From Artemisia argyi (taxonomy: Eukaryota > Streptophyta > Magnoliopsida > Asterales > Asteraceae): DNA of 64,000 nt. The stretch lies in assembly GCA_030686995.1 (NCBI GenBank), contig CM060680.1, positions 203,967,322-204,031,321 on the forward strand. The letters are read 5' to 3'. A program made the translations under genes and the position numbers. The notes beneath the pieces are model-generated. The model made no database searches, was not told the DNA's origin, and saw nothing but the letters and a program-made list of their open reading frames with translations. Of this stretch, positions 52,737 through 64,000 are shown one piece after another (position 1 is the first letter of the stretch; each line of letters begins with the position of its first letter).

Positions 52737-54780
52737 TGTTATATGCACCTAATAGATAACACAAGTCAACAAACATATCAATTTTTACTCCTGCATAATT
52801 CATCTAAAGATTTATTAAACAGTAAGCTGCAATGATTATTTTTTGGGCTATTGCTTTGTACATTTTGACACAAATAATGCACCTAAACTATTGTCGTAAA
52901 TCATTGTAAAATGCAAAAAGTGAAAATCATCCTTAATCCATGAGAAAGTTGGTTTCGTCAAACTTTTTGCAAGAATCATCTCCAAAACTTTGAAAGCGGT
53001 TTCAAGTAGTGGGTCATCGACACTTTCTGTGAGCTAGAACTCATAATCAAAGAAAATAATAAGTGAGTTGGCAAGTTACCTTAAGTGGCCTTTGTTTTGT
53101 ATATTTGCTTGAAACACCATTTTGGTTGTTTTCGGGTATCGATGTTTTTCTGCATCAAGAATCATATTTACGCTTACATATTGAAAACAAAAGATAACAA
53201 TAAAACCCACAAAAAAAATACATACCTTTATAACAAACAACCTTCAAAGTTAAAAAAAACAAAAAAAAAAAAAACAAAAAAAAAAAAAAAAAAAAAACAA
53301 AAAACATAGCTTACCTCTGATTTGATGGCCTTGAAATTGGAAAGGTGGAACAGATACATGCCTGCAATCACACAGGAAGTACAATGAATAGAAAAGACTA
53401 TAATCAGAAGAAAAAAAAACCATATCTCCGGTAATTATCTAACTAATACAGTTAAAGAACTTACATGGAAAACTTATGTGGTTCTTGTTCTATTACTTTT
53501 TAAATCCTTTAATAAGCAAATTTCTCAAGTATTAAAAAAGCCGCTTTTTATGAAAAGAGAAAGCCAATCCAAATACTATTTCTTGTACTGGGCTTGAGTG
53601 TGTGTGTGACACAGTTTCTCAGTTCAATTTCGGTAAGCTGCCCAAAGCAACCTCTAAATAAGTTTGACATCATTATGGGGTGTTTGGGCTTGTTGAGTAA
53701 AGCAACTCATATTTGTTTAATTTTTTTTTTTTTTTTTTTTTTTTTTCCAGCTTATATTGTTTGGACTTGCTTAAGCTACATACAATAAGTTGCTTTTGAG
53801 TGTATTGCTTATCTTACCCGTTTAACTTCAATCGGAGATGCAAAAGGGAGCTTTAACGTTGCATCTCGTCCTCGACAATTCCTCTTTTGAGAAATTATTA
53901 GTAGTTGTAATCTCTCCGAAACCACTGACCCTTGTTTCGCTTTCACATGTGAGTGCCCAACTTACAGTCCCACTTTGTTGAGCCGCCAACAGATCTTCAA
54001 GTTCATGTCTCGATAAAAGAAAGAGTTTTTAACATGCTTGGCTGATTTATCTTGTTCATATTATATCAAGTTTTTATCATAATCAAACAAAGATATACAT
54101 ATGGCTTCCCCAAATCATCTTAATGGATTGATGTGTTGTTTGTTAAAGAACAATGATCCATATGGTACAATTACCACTAAGTCCCAGTTAAAACCTAATA
54201 ATGTGTGGTAACAAAAATCAATTAGTGGAAGAGTAACATACCTGGACAAGAAAATATATCATTCATTCGATCAATCAATCTATAAACACGACATCAATCT
54301 CAAAAGCTGTAATCTCAGATAAACAAACCCACAAACCTTAATAAAAATCAATAATCTCCAACATGGTATACGGACTTTAATCAAGTGATCAATTCACCAA
54401 AACTGAAGTATAGATTTGAGTTTCAAGAACCAATTTCAGGTCTCTTTAATAATCGAAACAGGATAATGATTCAATCAATTTGACCTAAGAATTATGAATC
54501 CAATTTTTTTGGTACATCAGTTTGGGGTTATGTGAAGTAGAAGTAGAAAATCGATTTTAAGATTTAGTGTTAGGATCGAGTGAATGTGAATTAAGTTTGG
54601 TTCCTGAAGGATTGGGGGTAATTGTGTTTTCTTTGTTAATTTTAAATTACATAATAAACCCTTCAGTATTTTTAGATTACTCCGCTTTCACAAATTTTTT
54701 AATCTTTCAATTTCTGACACATGTATTTTTTAACATGTTTAAAAAAAACGAATTTACAAACAATTGCCAAATAAGGGATT
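52737..54780. other. Helitron interior, no gene recognised
   Basis: Poly(A/T) tracts near 53255-53300 and 53720-53747. Short ORFs only. Confidence 0.45.
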
Positions 54781-54954
54781 ATTTAAGTTTTTTTAATTGT
54801 AAAACATTAAGAAAAATAAATAATTATTAAAGAAAATTACCAAATAAAGTAGGATTTGATTAAAAAGTCCCTACTATGGGTTTTATTTTATTAGGTAAAA
54901 GATATGATCGATCGAGAATAGAATAATATTCTAATGAAATTGTAATCATAAACA

Positions 54955-55799
54955 TTGATTTCATTGTTAGATAAGCATGGGGAGATATCCTGAATGCCTG
55001 TTAAATAAATAGACGACGTATTCGATTGCACCATCTAGTATAATCTTAAAATAGATATAATCATATGTACTGATCAACCAAATGATGTGATGTACTTAAC
55101 TGATACTTTTGTCCGTAAAAGTCATCAGAACACTTTCTAGACAGCAAGAAAGTGAGTCAAAACGCAGCAGCACGCAAAAAGCCGCCTTAGACTTCATCCA
55201 CTTCGTTGATGATAAAATGCAACAAGCAACACAAAGATTGAACCGTACGGCTGGAACATACTTTAACATAGAAATATGTTAACTTTGGTCGTATCATACC
55301 TCCGAAGCTCCAACGGGTTAAACATGAATAGGTAAAAACTTATCACTAATGATTCATGTCAAATGTTGCCTTGTTTCATTTGTTATATTCAATATGGGTA
55401 CATATAGTAGATGTTGCTAATTACATGATGTATGGACATATTATGATGTTTAGCTTTTTCTGTAACGTAACTTTGTAGATAACAGGATAGAAGCTTTGTA
55501 TAGATTTGCAAGTGGACCTTAACTCTACTCGTTTCAAGACAACAATAGAAAAGCTCCTAATGGATTTTTATTTAATCGTTTGCTTGGGGGAACTTTTTGA
55601 ACTAAAACAACATTAGAAAAAAACTGCCAGTGAGATTTTTGTTCACTTGAACATTGTAATACTAATGTATGTACAACTAATATTTAGTGGGGGCTTGTAA
55701 CTATTTAGAAATTCGCAACTAACTAAAATGTGTCAAGATTGAAGTTAGTTGATGAAATATTGTCTCTTTCAAGGTAAAGACAAATGGAAAGTATAGGTT
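54955..55799. repeat. Duplicated cassette body
   Basis: Closely matches 10500-11270 and 30975-31330, with blocks such as GATCAACCAAATGATGTGAT and GTGGGGGCTTGTAACTATTT. Non-coding. Confidence 0.7.
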
Positions 55800-55941
55800 A
55801 TCCCACATAGGTGGATGTACAAATATTGAATGTGTTTATATAGGCAAAACCATGGGAGCATCATTGTCTTGACTCTTGATGCATACCACTTTGGAATACA
55901 AAAGCAACTATAGATTCAAAGTCGTATACATCGGCCTTTTT
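55800..55941 (+). ncRNA. Candidate snRNA-promoter hairpin RNA locus L7
   Basis: ATCCCACATAG at 55800-55810 and a full TTTATATA at 55835-55842, 24 bp apart: the best promoter pair of the set. The arms are GATGCATACCACTTTGGAAT (55878-55897) and GATTCAAAGTCGTATACATC (55913-55932), pairing over GATG, ATAC, ACTTTG and AAT with two mismatches and one bulge. The loop is about 15 nt. Five T at 55937-55941. Confidence 0.6.
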
Positions 55942-55948
55942 AAACAAA

Positions 55949-55985
55949 CTAGACGAGTACTTCTGCATAGCAACGGGATTTATAG
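55949..55985 (-). other. Possible degraded Helitron 3' terminus
   Basis: On the minus strand, ACTCGTCTAG is followed by T, with CCCGTTGC upstream. This is the form of a Helitron end, but the hairpin is weak and no 5' partner was found. Confidence 0.3.
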
Positions 55986-56066
55986 TGATAGATAGTTTAT
56001 TAATAAAAAAAAGTTTATAAGTTATAAACGAAAAATAATAAAAGTTTGAATATTTGGGAATTTAAC

Positions 56067-56840
56067 ATAATGTTTTGAAACCCGGTTCGACCCAGGTGGT
56101 TCAACCGGTTGAACCGTTCCGGGTGAAAAATGGGCCAATTTAAACCGGGTCAACTTGCTAGGTTGAGTCGAACACGGGTCATATTAAACTGGGTCAACCC
56201 GTCGGGTTTGAAGCGTCCCGGGTCAACCGATTTGTGTTTTAATTGGTTGTATTTAATTTGATAGATTTGTTTTTAAGTGGTTGTAAAATGTAAATAAATC
56301 ATTGTACTTTTAAGTAATGGATAATGTTTTGAAACCCGGTTCGACCCGGGTGGTTCAACCGGTTGAACTGTTCATGTCGAAAATTGGTCGATTTAAACCT
56401 GGTCAACCTTGCTAGGTTGGGTCGGAAGTGGGTCAAATTAAACCGGGTCAACCCGTCTGGTTTTAAGCGTCCCGAGTCAACCCGGTTTGAGTTTTAGTTG
56501 GTTGTACTCCCTCCGTCCCAAATTTATTGTCCACTTTGAATATTCAAAGTCAAACTAGTTAAACTTTGACCTTAAATATATATTTTTTTGTTATATAATA
56601 CTTGATGAAAATTTATACCATTAAAAATTACACTTAAAACCCAATCCATTTATATATTTTGTATCAAATATTATATAACACCCACAAAAATATTTAAGGT
56701 CAAAGTTTAAGAAGAAAGACTAAAAAAGTCAATAGTGGACAATAAATTTGGGACGGAGGATGTATTTGATTTGGTAGATATGTTTTTAATTGGTTGTACA
56801 ATATAAATAAAATCATTGTACTTTTAAGTAATGAGGTGTT
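56067..56840. repeat. Two tandem copies of a 254-bp GGTTCGACCC repeat
   Basis: Copies start ATAATGTTTTGAAACCCGGT at 56067 and 56321 and run to TTTTAAGTAATGG. They are rich in GGTTCAACCGGTTGAACC-like dyads. The second copy is split by the element at 56507-56762. Confidence 0.85.
56507..56762. mobile_element. Stowaway-like (Tc1/mariner) MITE, 256 bp
   Basis: The ends are CTCCCTCCGTCCCAAATTTA and the complement of CATCCTCCGTCCCAAATTTA. TA dinucleotides flank it at 56505-56506 and 56763-56764. CTCCCTCCGTCCC ends with TA duplication are the hallmark of this family. The uninterrupted neighbouring copy of the host repeat serves as an empty site. Confidence 0.92.
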
Positions 56841-57755
56841 TTACAAATATTAATTACATTTCATTTTTCTCTCTCATTTGACCATTATTGAAAACTCAAC
56901 ATTTCTTGAAAACTCAACATTTCAATTGTTGACCATTTTTCCATTATATGTAGTAAAGATGTAGGAAGAGATTTTAAATACTATATCACTATATCAGATT
57001 TTATTGAACCGATCTTGATCGATAGTACTTGTATTGACATGTTACCTTGTTCGTTCATGTCAATATCATTTTGTAACGATAACACATAAAGAATGCTTGT
57101 ATCAAACCATGTTATTATGTCAAACCATATTAGTTGGGTACCCGAAGTAAGCAGTTGCGAGCGATTTCGGTCATGGTTATCTATTTTATAAGTTTAATCG
57201 ATTTTAACCGTATAAATAATAACTTAGGCTAAAACGTAAAGTATCATTTTAATAAAGTTAAATGACATTGATTTACTAAAAGTCATGTAAAAATTATTCC
57301 GCTACAATAATTGGATTCAAATATTCCTACATAACATAGTAACAAAAAAAAATCTATTCGACGTTCATAGATTACGATCACATTAATCAATTTTTACACA
57401 TTGATCTTTAGAAATGTTTCATTATGATAAATAAATTGTTATACAATAAAATTTGTGCAATAATATAATTAATATTTGTACAATTATTTGAATTTTTAAC
57501 ATTAACGTATATTATGCACGATTCAGTTCGGTTAACCGCAGATATTTAAAAATAAATACCGAAATTGAAACGTGAAAAGCGGGTTTTAAGAACCATATCA
57601 AATTTGATTACCATTTGGAATATATTTGATTGCTTATACTATTTAAGTTAATAACATCATCTTTTTGGTTTAAATAATAGTGTGCAATCTCACTCATTTA
57701 TTCACACATAAAACGCAACTCAAATTCATTATGTAATCTAAACACAGTTCTGCTA

Positions 57756-57813
<58 letters not shown>

Positions 57814-58209
57814 ACTATCGTGTTTACAGTCGACCAATTTTCATGAGGAATCCTCGAATTGGTATAAAGCAAATATTCCACAACAACTACACACCAAATC
57901 TCAGTTAATGACGGTGGTTGATATATATAAGTGAACGTATCATCAAAGTTAACAACAACTCAAATGTACTAACATAACATATAGAGAACCAATTGCCTTC
58001 AAATTATGTTTAAAAACACGTGATCAACTTAAATATATGAAGTATGCGAGTATATGCTATAAGAAAGCCAATATAGACCAATTCCATGTACCCCAAATAC
58101 CCAATTATCAAAAAGTCGCATATATTGTTGAATTGTATGTAAGATAGTCTCTCTTTCAAAGCTAAGACAAATAGGATAACTATATGGAAAAAAAATGAAA
58201 GTGAAAATT
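56841..58209. other. Non-coding stretch with cassette fragments
   Basis: Includes blocks shared with 31430-31560 (TAGTACTTGTATTGACATGT) and with 9590-9760, and a poly(T) run of about 50 at 57760-57809. No gene seen. Confidence 0.5.
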
Positions 58210-58344
58210 GTCCCACATTGGTGGATTTCCCAAAAAAATGTATGTATTTTTATAGCTAAATCCATGGATACCATATTGTTGTGTTGCATGTGTCTCTGGA
58301 TAAAAGCAACCTGATATTTAGTAACAACTATAACACACTTTTTT
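58210..58344 (+). ncRNA. Candidate snRNA-promoter hairpin RNA locus L8
   Basis: GTCCCACATTG at 58210-58220, TTTATA at 58248-58253 (27 bp spacing), six T at 58339-58344. The arm GTGTTGCATGTGTCTCTGGA faces ATTTAGTAACAACTATAACAC; pairing is interrupted (GTGTT, TGT, CT, AT plus G-U pairs). Confidence 0.5.
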
Positions 58345-59081
58345 AGCAAAGTTCCGTATCCCATTTTGATCAATTTTTTTAGAAGAAAGAATGTAGGAAA
58401 TGACTTTAAAACCCGCAAGCAAAACATAGTTCTGCTACGGGTTTCTTTTATAAGAAATTACATGTTCATAGCTGGCCGACCATCTTTATCTAGTGTTTAT
58501 TTATCTTCACATGAGTTCATTAGTTTATACAATCGAAAACTATCGTTATTCATACTTAACATTATATCAAAATCGCACACGAGTTCCTTCATGACCATTG
58601 ACATCAAAAGAATATAGCGCGTAAAAAACTAAACATTGAACAATTATTTACACATAAGTATGTTGAGTCGACAAGAAAATGCATGTTATGAGGTCACCAA
58701 ACTTGTTGTGACCGATCCCACCTTGATCGATAGTACTTGTTTTGACATGATATAGTTCGTCCATTTCGTATCACCAATTCTCATATATTAAGATCACACT
58801 GTAACGGAAACACATAAAGAAAGCTTGTATCAAGCTAATGTCATTATGTCACTAATTCATTTGTTATGTCGGAGAAAAGTTATCATTTTAAATTATAATT
58901 ATTTAACGTTTTTAAGAAGTCATTAGAAAACAACAATAAAAGAAAGTTGTAATAAGGTTTTTGTTAACTTGGACATCATTATACATGTGTATGCACGATG
59001 TGTATAACTAATATTTTGTTAGGTGTCGCTTGGCCTCGTGTTATTTGTTCTTAGTTTTTGGGTTTAGCCCCTCTACTGCAC

Positions 59082-59086
<5 letters not shown>
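58345..59086. other. Non-coding cassette DNA
   Basis: Blocks shared with 31430-31560 and 8990-9150. No gene seen. Confidence 0.5.

Positions 59087-59173
<87 letters not shown>
59087..59173. repeat. (AT)n microsatellite
   Basis: About 43 AT units. Confidence 0.95.
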
Positions 59174-59174
<1 letters not shown>

Positions 59175-59288
59175 CGCAACGGTAAAAAATGTGCCAATAT
59201 CGAAGTTGTTGTACATGATATATTGTATCTTTCAAGGTAAGACAAATGGAATAAGCGAAAGAAAAAGAAAAATTTGTAAGTGGAACTT

Positions 59289-59426
59289 GTCCCACATAGG
59301 TGGATGTACAAAAGGTGGATGGGTTTTTATAGCATAAACCATGGACGTTATATCATGTGGCTGTATATATGATCATTAATAGAGATATTACTTTGAGATT
59401 AATGACCATGTATACAATCAATTTTT
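59289..59426 (+). ncRNA. Candidate snRNA-promoter hairpin RNA locus L9
   Basis: GTCCCACATAG at 59289-59299, TTTATA at 59326-59331 (26 bp spacing), five T at 59422-59426. The arms TGTATATATGATCATTAAT (59362-59380) and ATTAATGACCATGTATACA (59398-59416) pair at 17 of 19 positions plus one G-U, with a 17-nt loop. A second copy of the hairpin without the promoter lies near 59611-59677. Confidence 0.6.
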
Positions 59427-60180
59427 GTGCCCGTTTCTTGATACTTGGCTAGCCACAACAAGTTTTTTAGGCCCTATTGGGTGTCACATTACTATAGCAA
59501 ACCCTCTTCTACAACCCTTTATCAAAGGGGGTGAGCGCGGTTCCGGAACAGCGAGAATCGAGAACCAAAAAAAGGATGGCCGATGAACCGAGAACCAGAC
59601 CGAGTAACATCTGGCTGTATATATGATCATTGATAGAGATATTACTTTGAGATTAATGACCATGTATACAATCAGTTTTTGTGCCCGTTTCTTGATACTT
59701 GGCTAGCCACAACAAGTTTTTTAGGCCCTATTGGGTGTCACATTACTATAGCAAACCCTCTTCTACAACCCTTTGAGCCCTTTATCAAAGGGGGTGAGCG
59801 CGGTTCCGGAACCGCGAGAATCGAGAACCAAAAAAAGGATGGCCGATGAACCGAGAACCAGACCGAGTAACATGTCTCGGTTCCGGTTCAATTCCTTGCT
59901 GGTCTAACCGATTGGAACCGCAATTTTTAAGAAATGTGCCCGTTTCTTGATACTTGGCTAGCCACAACAAGTTTTTAAGGCCCCATTGGGTGTCACATCA
60001 CTATAACAAACCCTCTTCTAAAACCCTTTATCATAGCGGGTGAGCGCGGTTCCGGAACCGCGAGAATCGAGAACCGAAAAACGGATGGCCGATGAACCGA
60101 GAACCAGACCGAGTAACATGTCTCGGTTCCAGTTCGATTCCTTGCTGGTCTAACCGATTGGAACCGCAATTTTTAAGAAA
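59427..60180. repeat. Tandem triplication, unit about 190-250 bp
   Basis: TTCTTGATACTTGGCTAGCC starts three units at about 59433, 59690 and 59944. Each continues with GTGAGCGCGGTTCCGGAAC-type sequence and GGATGGCCGATGAACCGAGA. The first repeat junction falls inside locus L9. Confidence 0.9.
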
Positions 60181-60741
60181 TATGCATTTCTTTCAACTCG
60201 TAATTAATTAGGTGAATTGTGATATATGTATTTCTTTCAACACATTTTATACCATGCCATATTCAACAAATACAGAGTGAAGAAAGCTGCCAATTCTTTC
60301 AGCTTGTTTGTCATGGAGAGAAAATCTTGGTGTTGGTATGTTTTCTCTTTTTGCTACCATTTTGTGACTATACTGATCGAGTTACTAAAAAGGAGATAAC
60401 ATGTTTGTTTGTTAATCAATGAACATGTAAAATTAAAATTGGTAGTATAACTTAGTGAACAAGCTCTAAGTATGCTAGTAGAATCTGTAACAAACTTTTT
60501 GTAAGAAATGTAACTTAAGTTCAAATTGCTAAAGAGAATATGTTGATTTCTATGTTGAGAAATAAAGCTTTTTTGTTAATTGTTCGTTTGTAATTTATTG
60601 TGTTGTGTTTATTTCTTGATTAGTCATTACTAGTGTTCGATAAGATTAGCCTATATTTACATGTCTTTCTAGTTTTATGCTACTAAAATCATTATACTCG
60701 TTTATTGTCAGCATATAACTTGTGACAAATTGTTTAAACTG

Positions 60742-60775
<34 letters not shown>

Positions 60776-60833
60776 TTATTTCAAAAATGAATTGTTAAAG
60801 CTGTTTTTACGAAAATTAAATCTTGCGTGGAAA
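60181..60833. other. Intergenic stretch, no gene seen
   Basis: A poly(A) run at 60742-60772 and short ORFs only. Confidence 0.5.
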
Positions 60834-61231
60834 TCTTTTACCTAATAAAATAAAACCCCTAGTGGGGACTTTTCCATTTCAAAAAAATCAAATCATACTT
60901 ATTTTAGTAACTTTTTTTTAAATCTTAATTTTTAAAAAGGTTTTTAATATTTAAAAAACCTATAATCTTTCTATATTTGTGTAATAATTGATTAAAATTC
61001 GTATTTATACCTAAATATTAAAATTGGGCAAAAATACACAAGGACTTTATTGTTGTTTTTGGATATTGAATGCCTAAAGTGTAAATATTTTGTTGAAAGC
61101 GGAGTATTCCATTTGTATTCATTATATCCCACATATTAAAAAAACACACTAAACAAAATCGAACATCAATAACAATCCATATGATCAACATCTGCTGCTT
61201 TGGCCTCAAAGGTCCAGTCAACAATAAAAGA

Positions 61232-61562
61232 TGGTAATAGTATCAATTCCTCCACCCAATTACCCAGACCCTCCACCCAATTACCCAGACCTTCTGCTAG
61301 GAGATTTTCATTCTCACAATGGGATAACAAAATCCACCCATAAGAACATCAATAACAATCCATATGAACAGCAATCAATCGTATGCTACAACAATCACAA
61401 GAACAATTAGATGCTAAAAACAACAACAACAACAATCCGATGCTGCCGATCCGACCTAAAACCTAATAACAACATCAATCGATGGTACAACTTTAACAAA
61501 TCCGATGAAGAGGAAGAGTTTAATTTTGCGCCAGAACATGAGAAGGAAGAGTTCAAGGTTAA
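61232..61562 (+). other. Exon-like sequence of unknown origin
   Basis: Two overlapping frames with coding-like composition. One starts MVIVSIPPPNYPDPPPNYPD with a tandem PPPNYPD. The other, from 61411, ends SDEEEEFNFAPEHEKEEFK before a GT. No family recognised; it may be captured DNA. Confidence 0.3.
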
Positions 61563-61605
61563 TTTTTATAAGTTTATAATTTATTATTTATTAATTTTAA
61601 TTTGA

Positions 61606-63340
61606 TTGTGATTTTAGGTTTTTTTAATAAGTTGTAGTTGTTTAAGTAACTTTTTAAAAATTGTAGGACTTAACTGTTATTATTATTATTTTGTAAATTT
61701 TTAAAAACTACAGCTGAGTTTGAATTATATTACATTTATAATTAGAATCCTAATAGGACCTTAACTTATACTGGCTTAAACCATTATATAAACTCAATTG
61801 ATAGCCCCATTTTTTTATTCACACGAAAATCATCATAAGAGATATATATTTATCATTCAATAAAGCTAAAAAAAAAAAAATAGCAGGTCAGCAGGTTTGA
61901 TTTTTAATGTCTGTATAAATATATCTTTTATTTATATTTATTAAACAGCTTATTTGTTTTATTTTTCAATTTGTAACATGATAGTATCATTCTGCAATAG
62001 TTAGTGTAACTGCCACTGTTAAGAGTGTTTGAAATTATTGACTTTAGATGGTCAAACAAGGTTTTTGTCTCAATTTGAATTTGATTTAGCTGTATTTTGA
62101 TAGTATGAGTAGTAATTGAGTGTTTTGCATCAGTTGCAAGTAGTTAAAACGGATTTGTAGTAGTATTTAGTTCTTGAGGTTTATAACAGCTAAGTAGCAA
62201 TCATTAGGGTAGAATTGGATTCAAACAACTTTTGGTTATTAATATTGTTTTCATTAGGTCCATTGTATGATATAGTAGTTGTGCACTTACTGATGTTGTG
62301 ATTCAATATATCAAATAATGTAAATGGAGCGTGAGTTGGATAATTAGATAGTGTATTTAAATATATGTTTCATTATAGTAGTTTCTTATGTTTTGATGAC
62401 TTATCCAGAACAAACAAAATTGCATTGTAGTTAGACATGATAGTTCTATTAAAATAAGCTTCTTATGTGTGTAATTGCATAAAAAGTATGACCGTTGAAC
62501 ATTTTTATTTTTTACTTTTGCTTTTTAGGTAGCTTAAGTCTTTGAGCTTTTACATGAAGTTGTTGGCTGCTATTTAATCTCCTATTGTGCGAGGCAAATA
62601 TTTTATGTGTTGCTGGGATTTTGCTGATATTGAACTTCGAGTTTAAGCTATAAGAAAGCTTGATGTAATATATTCTATGTAGAGACTAGGCTACGAATTG
62701 GGCAACTATTTGCTACTTAAGGTTGTATATGTATTCCATTAATTTTCATGTATTGCAAGACTGCTAATGAGAAACACATTGTTGGAACTGTGAACCGAGA
62801 TATCACATTTTTGGAGATCATGCAATAAACTCTCATATGTACCCCAATCAGGATGCAAGGTCCCTATTGCGACCCTTCAATATACTATGAACACATCGGT
62901 TCACACAACTGATCGAGAACAACTGTTAATCGACTACTCCGGTAATATTTTGGGTTTCATGTCTACATTAGTTAGTTTTTCAATTTCAATGATTCAATGT
63001 TTCTGACCTTTCTATTGAGTTCTATTATTTCTACGTCAATCATCAATCATTTTGTCACCCATTGTTTGATGAATTGCTTTAGTGAATTTCTTTATTGTTG
63101 TTTTATATTGTATGAGTATTAGAATGGGATGACTAATGTTGTCAATCATTGTTAGGATCAATCTAATTAAACCTGCAGATAGTTCTTAGTTGCGCAAATA
63201 AAACCTTAATAGGCGTTAATAGGATTTGTTTCATCTGCAAACATCAGAAGTTGATTAGATTAATCTTAATAAGCCAGTCTTGCAAATATTAGCCTATGTA
63301 CCATGTTTATGCGCTTTTTCTAATTCTGTTTAACCGCTTT
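61606..63340. other. Helitron-2 interior, no gene recognised
   Basis: AT-rich with no supported ORF. The segment 62770-62960 looks exon-like in base composition but could not be assigned. Confidence 0.4.
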
Positions 63341-63549
63341 GTTTGGTGTTAACATGAAGGTGTTCACAAGTGACCAACTAGCCATTGGCAAAGAGACGGG
63401 CCGTAGGCTTGGAATGGGAACAAATATGTATCTGTCTTCCTTCTCCTTGGCTAACACAAAGATGCTACTATCGCAAATATCCCAATTGAGGAGCTAATTG
63501 AGAAAGTTGATTGCTTTGCTACTAGGACTGCAGGAACTAAACACAAGGT
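63341..63549 (+). pseudogene. Captured plasma-membrane H+-ATPase exon fragment
   Basis: The P-type proton pump's P domain is recognisable: [20 protein letters not shown], then NMYLSS. After a one-base shift it continues as [17 protein letters not shown] and CFATRTAGTKHK, before a GTAAAA donor. The conserved TGD is TSD and GVFPEHK has become TRTAGTKHK. It is a broken single-exon piece, probably carried by the second Helitron. Confidence 0.75.
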
Positions 63550-64000
63550 AAAAATATTTCACTACTTTAACTGATTAATTGCTATATAGATTATCAGATT
63601 ATTGTGTTTGTTAGAGTATTTAGGGGTTCCTTGATCATGATCCATTTAGTAAGATTATTGTGTTTGTTAGAGTATTTAGAGGTTCCTTGATCATGATCCA
63701 TTCAGTACGATTTAACATACAAGTAAAGGACAAAGGAATATTTGCGAGTCAACCAAGCTGTCATGTAATAAAAAGTAGCCTATCTGACCACAACACTTTA
63801 CGCCATATTACCCAAATTGACATGCTCGTCCATTTTTCTACATTTGGTTATGTCAGCATGTCGAAGTTTTGCTCATTATAAATCATGACAAATGTTGACC
63901 ATATAAGTTTTGATTATTGAAATTGTGAATTGGTTTCACCAAGGAGTAACACATTGAATAGAGTTAGTTTTAGTAGCAAAAGTGAGTTTAGAAGAGGTTT

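Larger units (their letters stand above)
46905..54902 (-). mobile_element. Non-autonomous Helitron (about 8.0 kb)
   Basis: On the minus strand the element begins TCTTTTACCTAATAAAATAA at 54902 and ends with a hairpin (CCCCGTGC with GCACGGG), 8 nt, then CTAG at 46908-46905. It sits between a host A and a host T, as Helitrons do. The flanks join as CTTATTCCA plus TATGATCG, close to cassette sequence near 8270. A second element at 60834 shares the 5' end. No Rep/helicase ORF is present. Gene fragments inside lie on the same strand as the element. Confidence 0.8.
60834..64000 (+). mobile_element. Second Helitron, 5' end only, runs off the window
   Basis: TCTTTTACCTAATAAAATAA at 60834, preceded by A, is the same 5' terminus as that of the 46905-54902 element; similarity goes on for about 80 bp (AAAACCCCTAGTGGGGACTT here). 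The 3' end is outside the window, so the extent is not known. Confidence 0.55.

Noticed and set aside
61124..61150. ATCCCACATAT as a further USE
   Set aside because: No TATA box at the right spacing and no hairpin or T-run follow.

Overview
This is plant nuclear DNA, almost certainly from a eudicot. It is AT-rich and packed with nested transposons and (AT)n, (ATT)n and poly(A/T) tracts. The genes have spliceosomal introns, and the protein families are plant ones (F-box with an associated domain, cytosolic aspartyl-tRNA synthetase, CACTA TNP2 and Ptta/En_Spm proteins). I cannot fix the genus from sequence alone.

Layout. 1-1268: 5' half of a divergent cytosolic aspartyl-tRNA synthetase-like gene on the minus strand, running off the left edge. 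1269-6400: intergenic, with a foldback element (2690-3003), two non-autonomous hAT elements with exact 8-bp target duplications (3486-4339 and 4549-4874) and a 5'-truncated LINE tail (4904-5220). 6460-7599: a single-exon F-box gene. 12260 to about 26430: CACTA element 1, with a 779-bp hAT element inside it. 31876-44461: CACTA element 2, complete, with TAT target duplications. Each CACTA element carries, in the same order, a small charged ORF, a minus-strand GRF-type zinc-finger gene, a 41-bp minisatellite, a TNP2 transposase broken by stop codons, and a Ptta/En_Spm protein gene that looks largely intact. 46905-54902: a non-autonomous Helitron carrying broken pieces of a purple acid phosphatase gene and a J-domain gene. 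56507-56762: a Stowaway-like element. 60834 to the right edge: the start of a related Helitron, with a broken plasma-membrane H+-ATPase fragment.

The most interesting signal lies between these elements. At least twelve related loci (7911-11406, 30104-30552, 44892-46688, 55800-59426) share one design: an upstream motif close to the plant snRNA promoter USE (RTCCCACATCG), a TATA-like box (mostly 23-27 bp further on, the spacing of plant Pol III snRNA genes), then a compact imperfect hairpin closed by a run of four to six T, as in a Pol III terminator. The T-run starts 86-96 nt after the TATA box at eight of the nine plus-strand loci and 75-76 nt after it at all three minus-strand loci. The loops are related, while the arms differ between loci and still pair. 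This looks like an amplified family of small hairpin RNA genes. The only comparable case I know is the set of U6-like-promoter microRNA loci of parasitic dodder (Cuscuta), but that link is inference.

A second signal is the contrast between the two CACTA elements. All the palindromic sites of element 1 are built on GGCGGGGACATGTCCCCGCC and all those of element 2 on GCCGACGACATGTCGTCGGC, at the same relative places. The DNA-binding vocabulary of the family has changed symmetrically in both half-sites.
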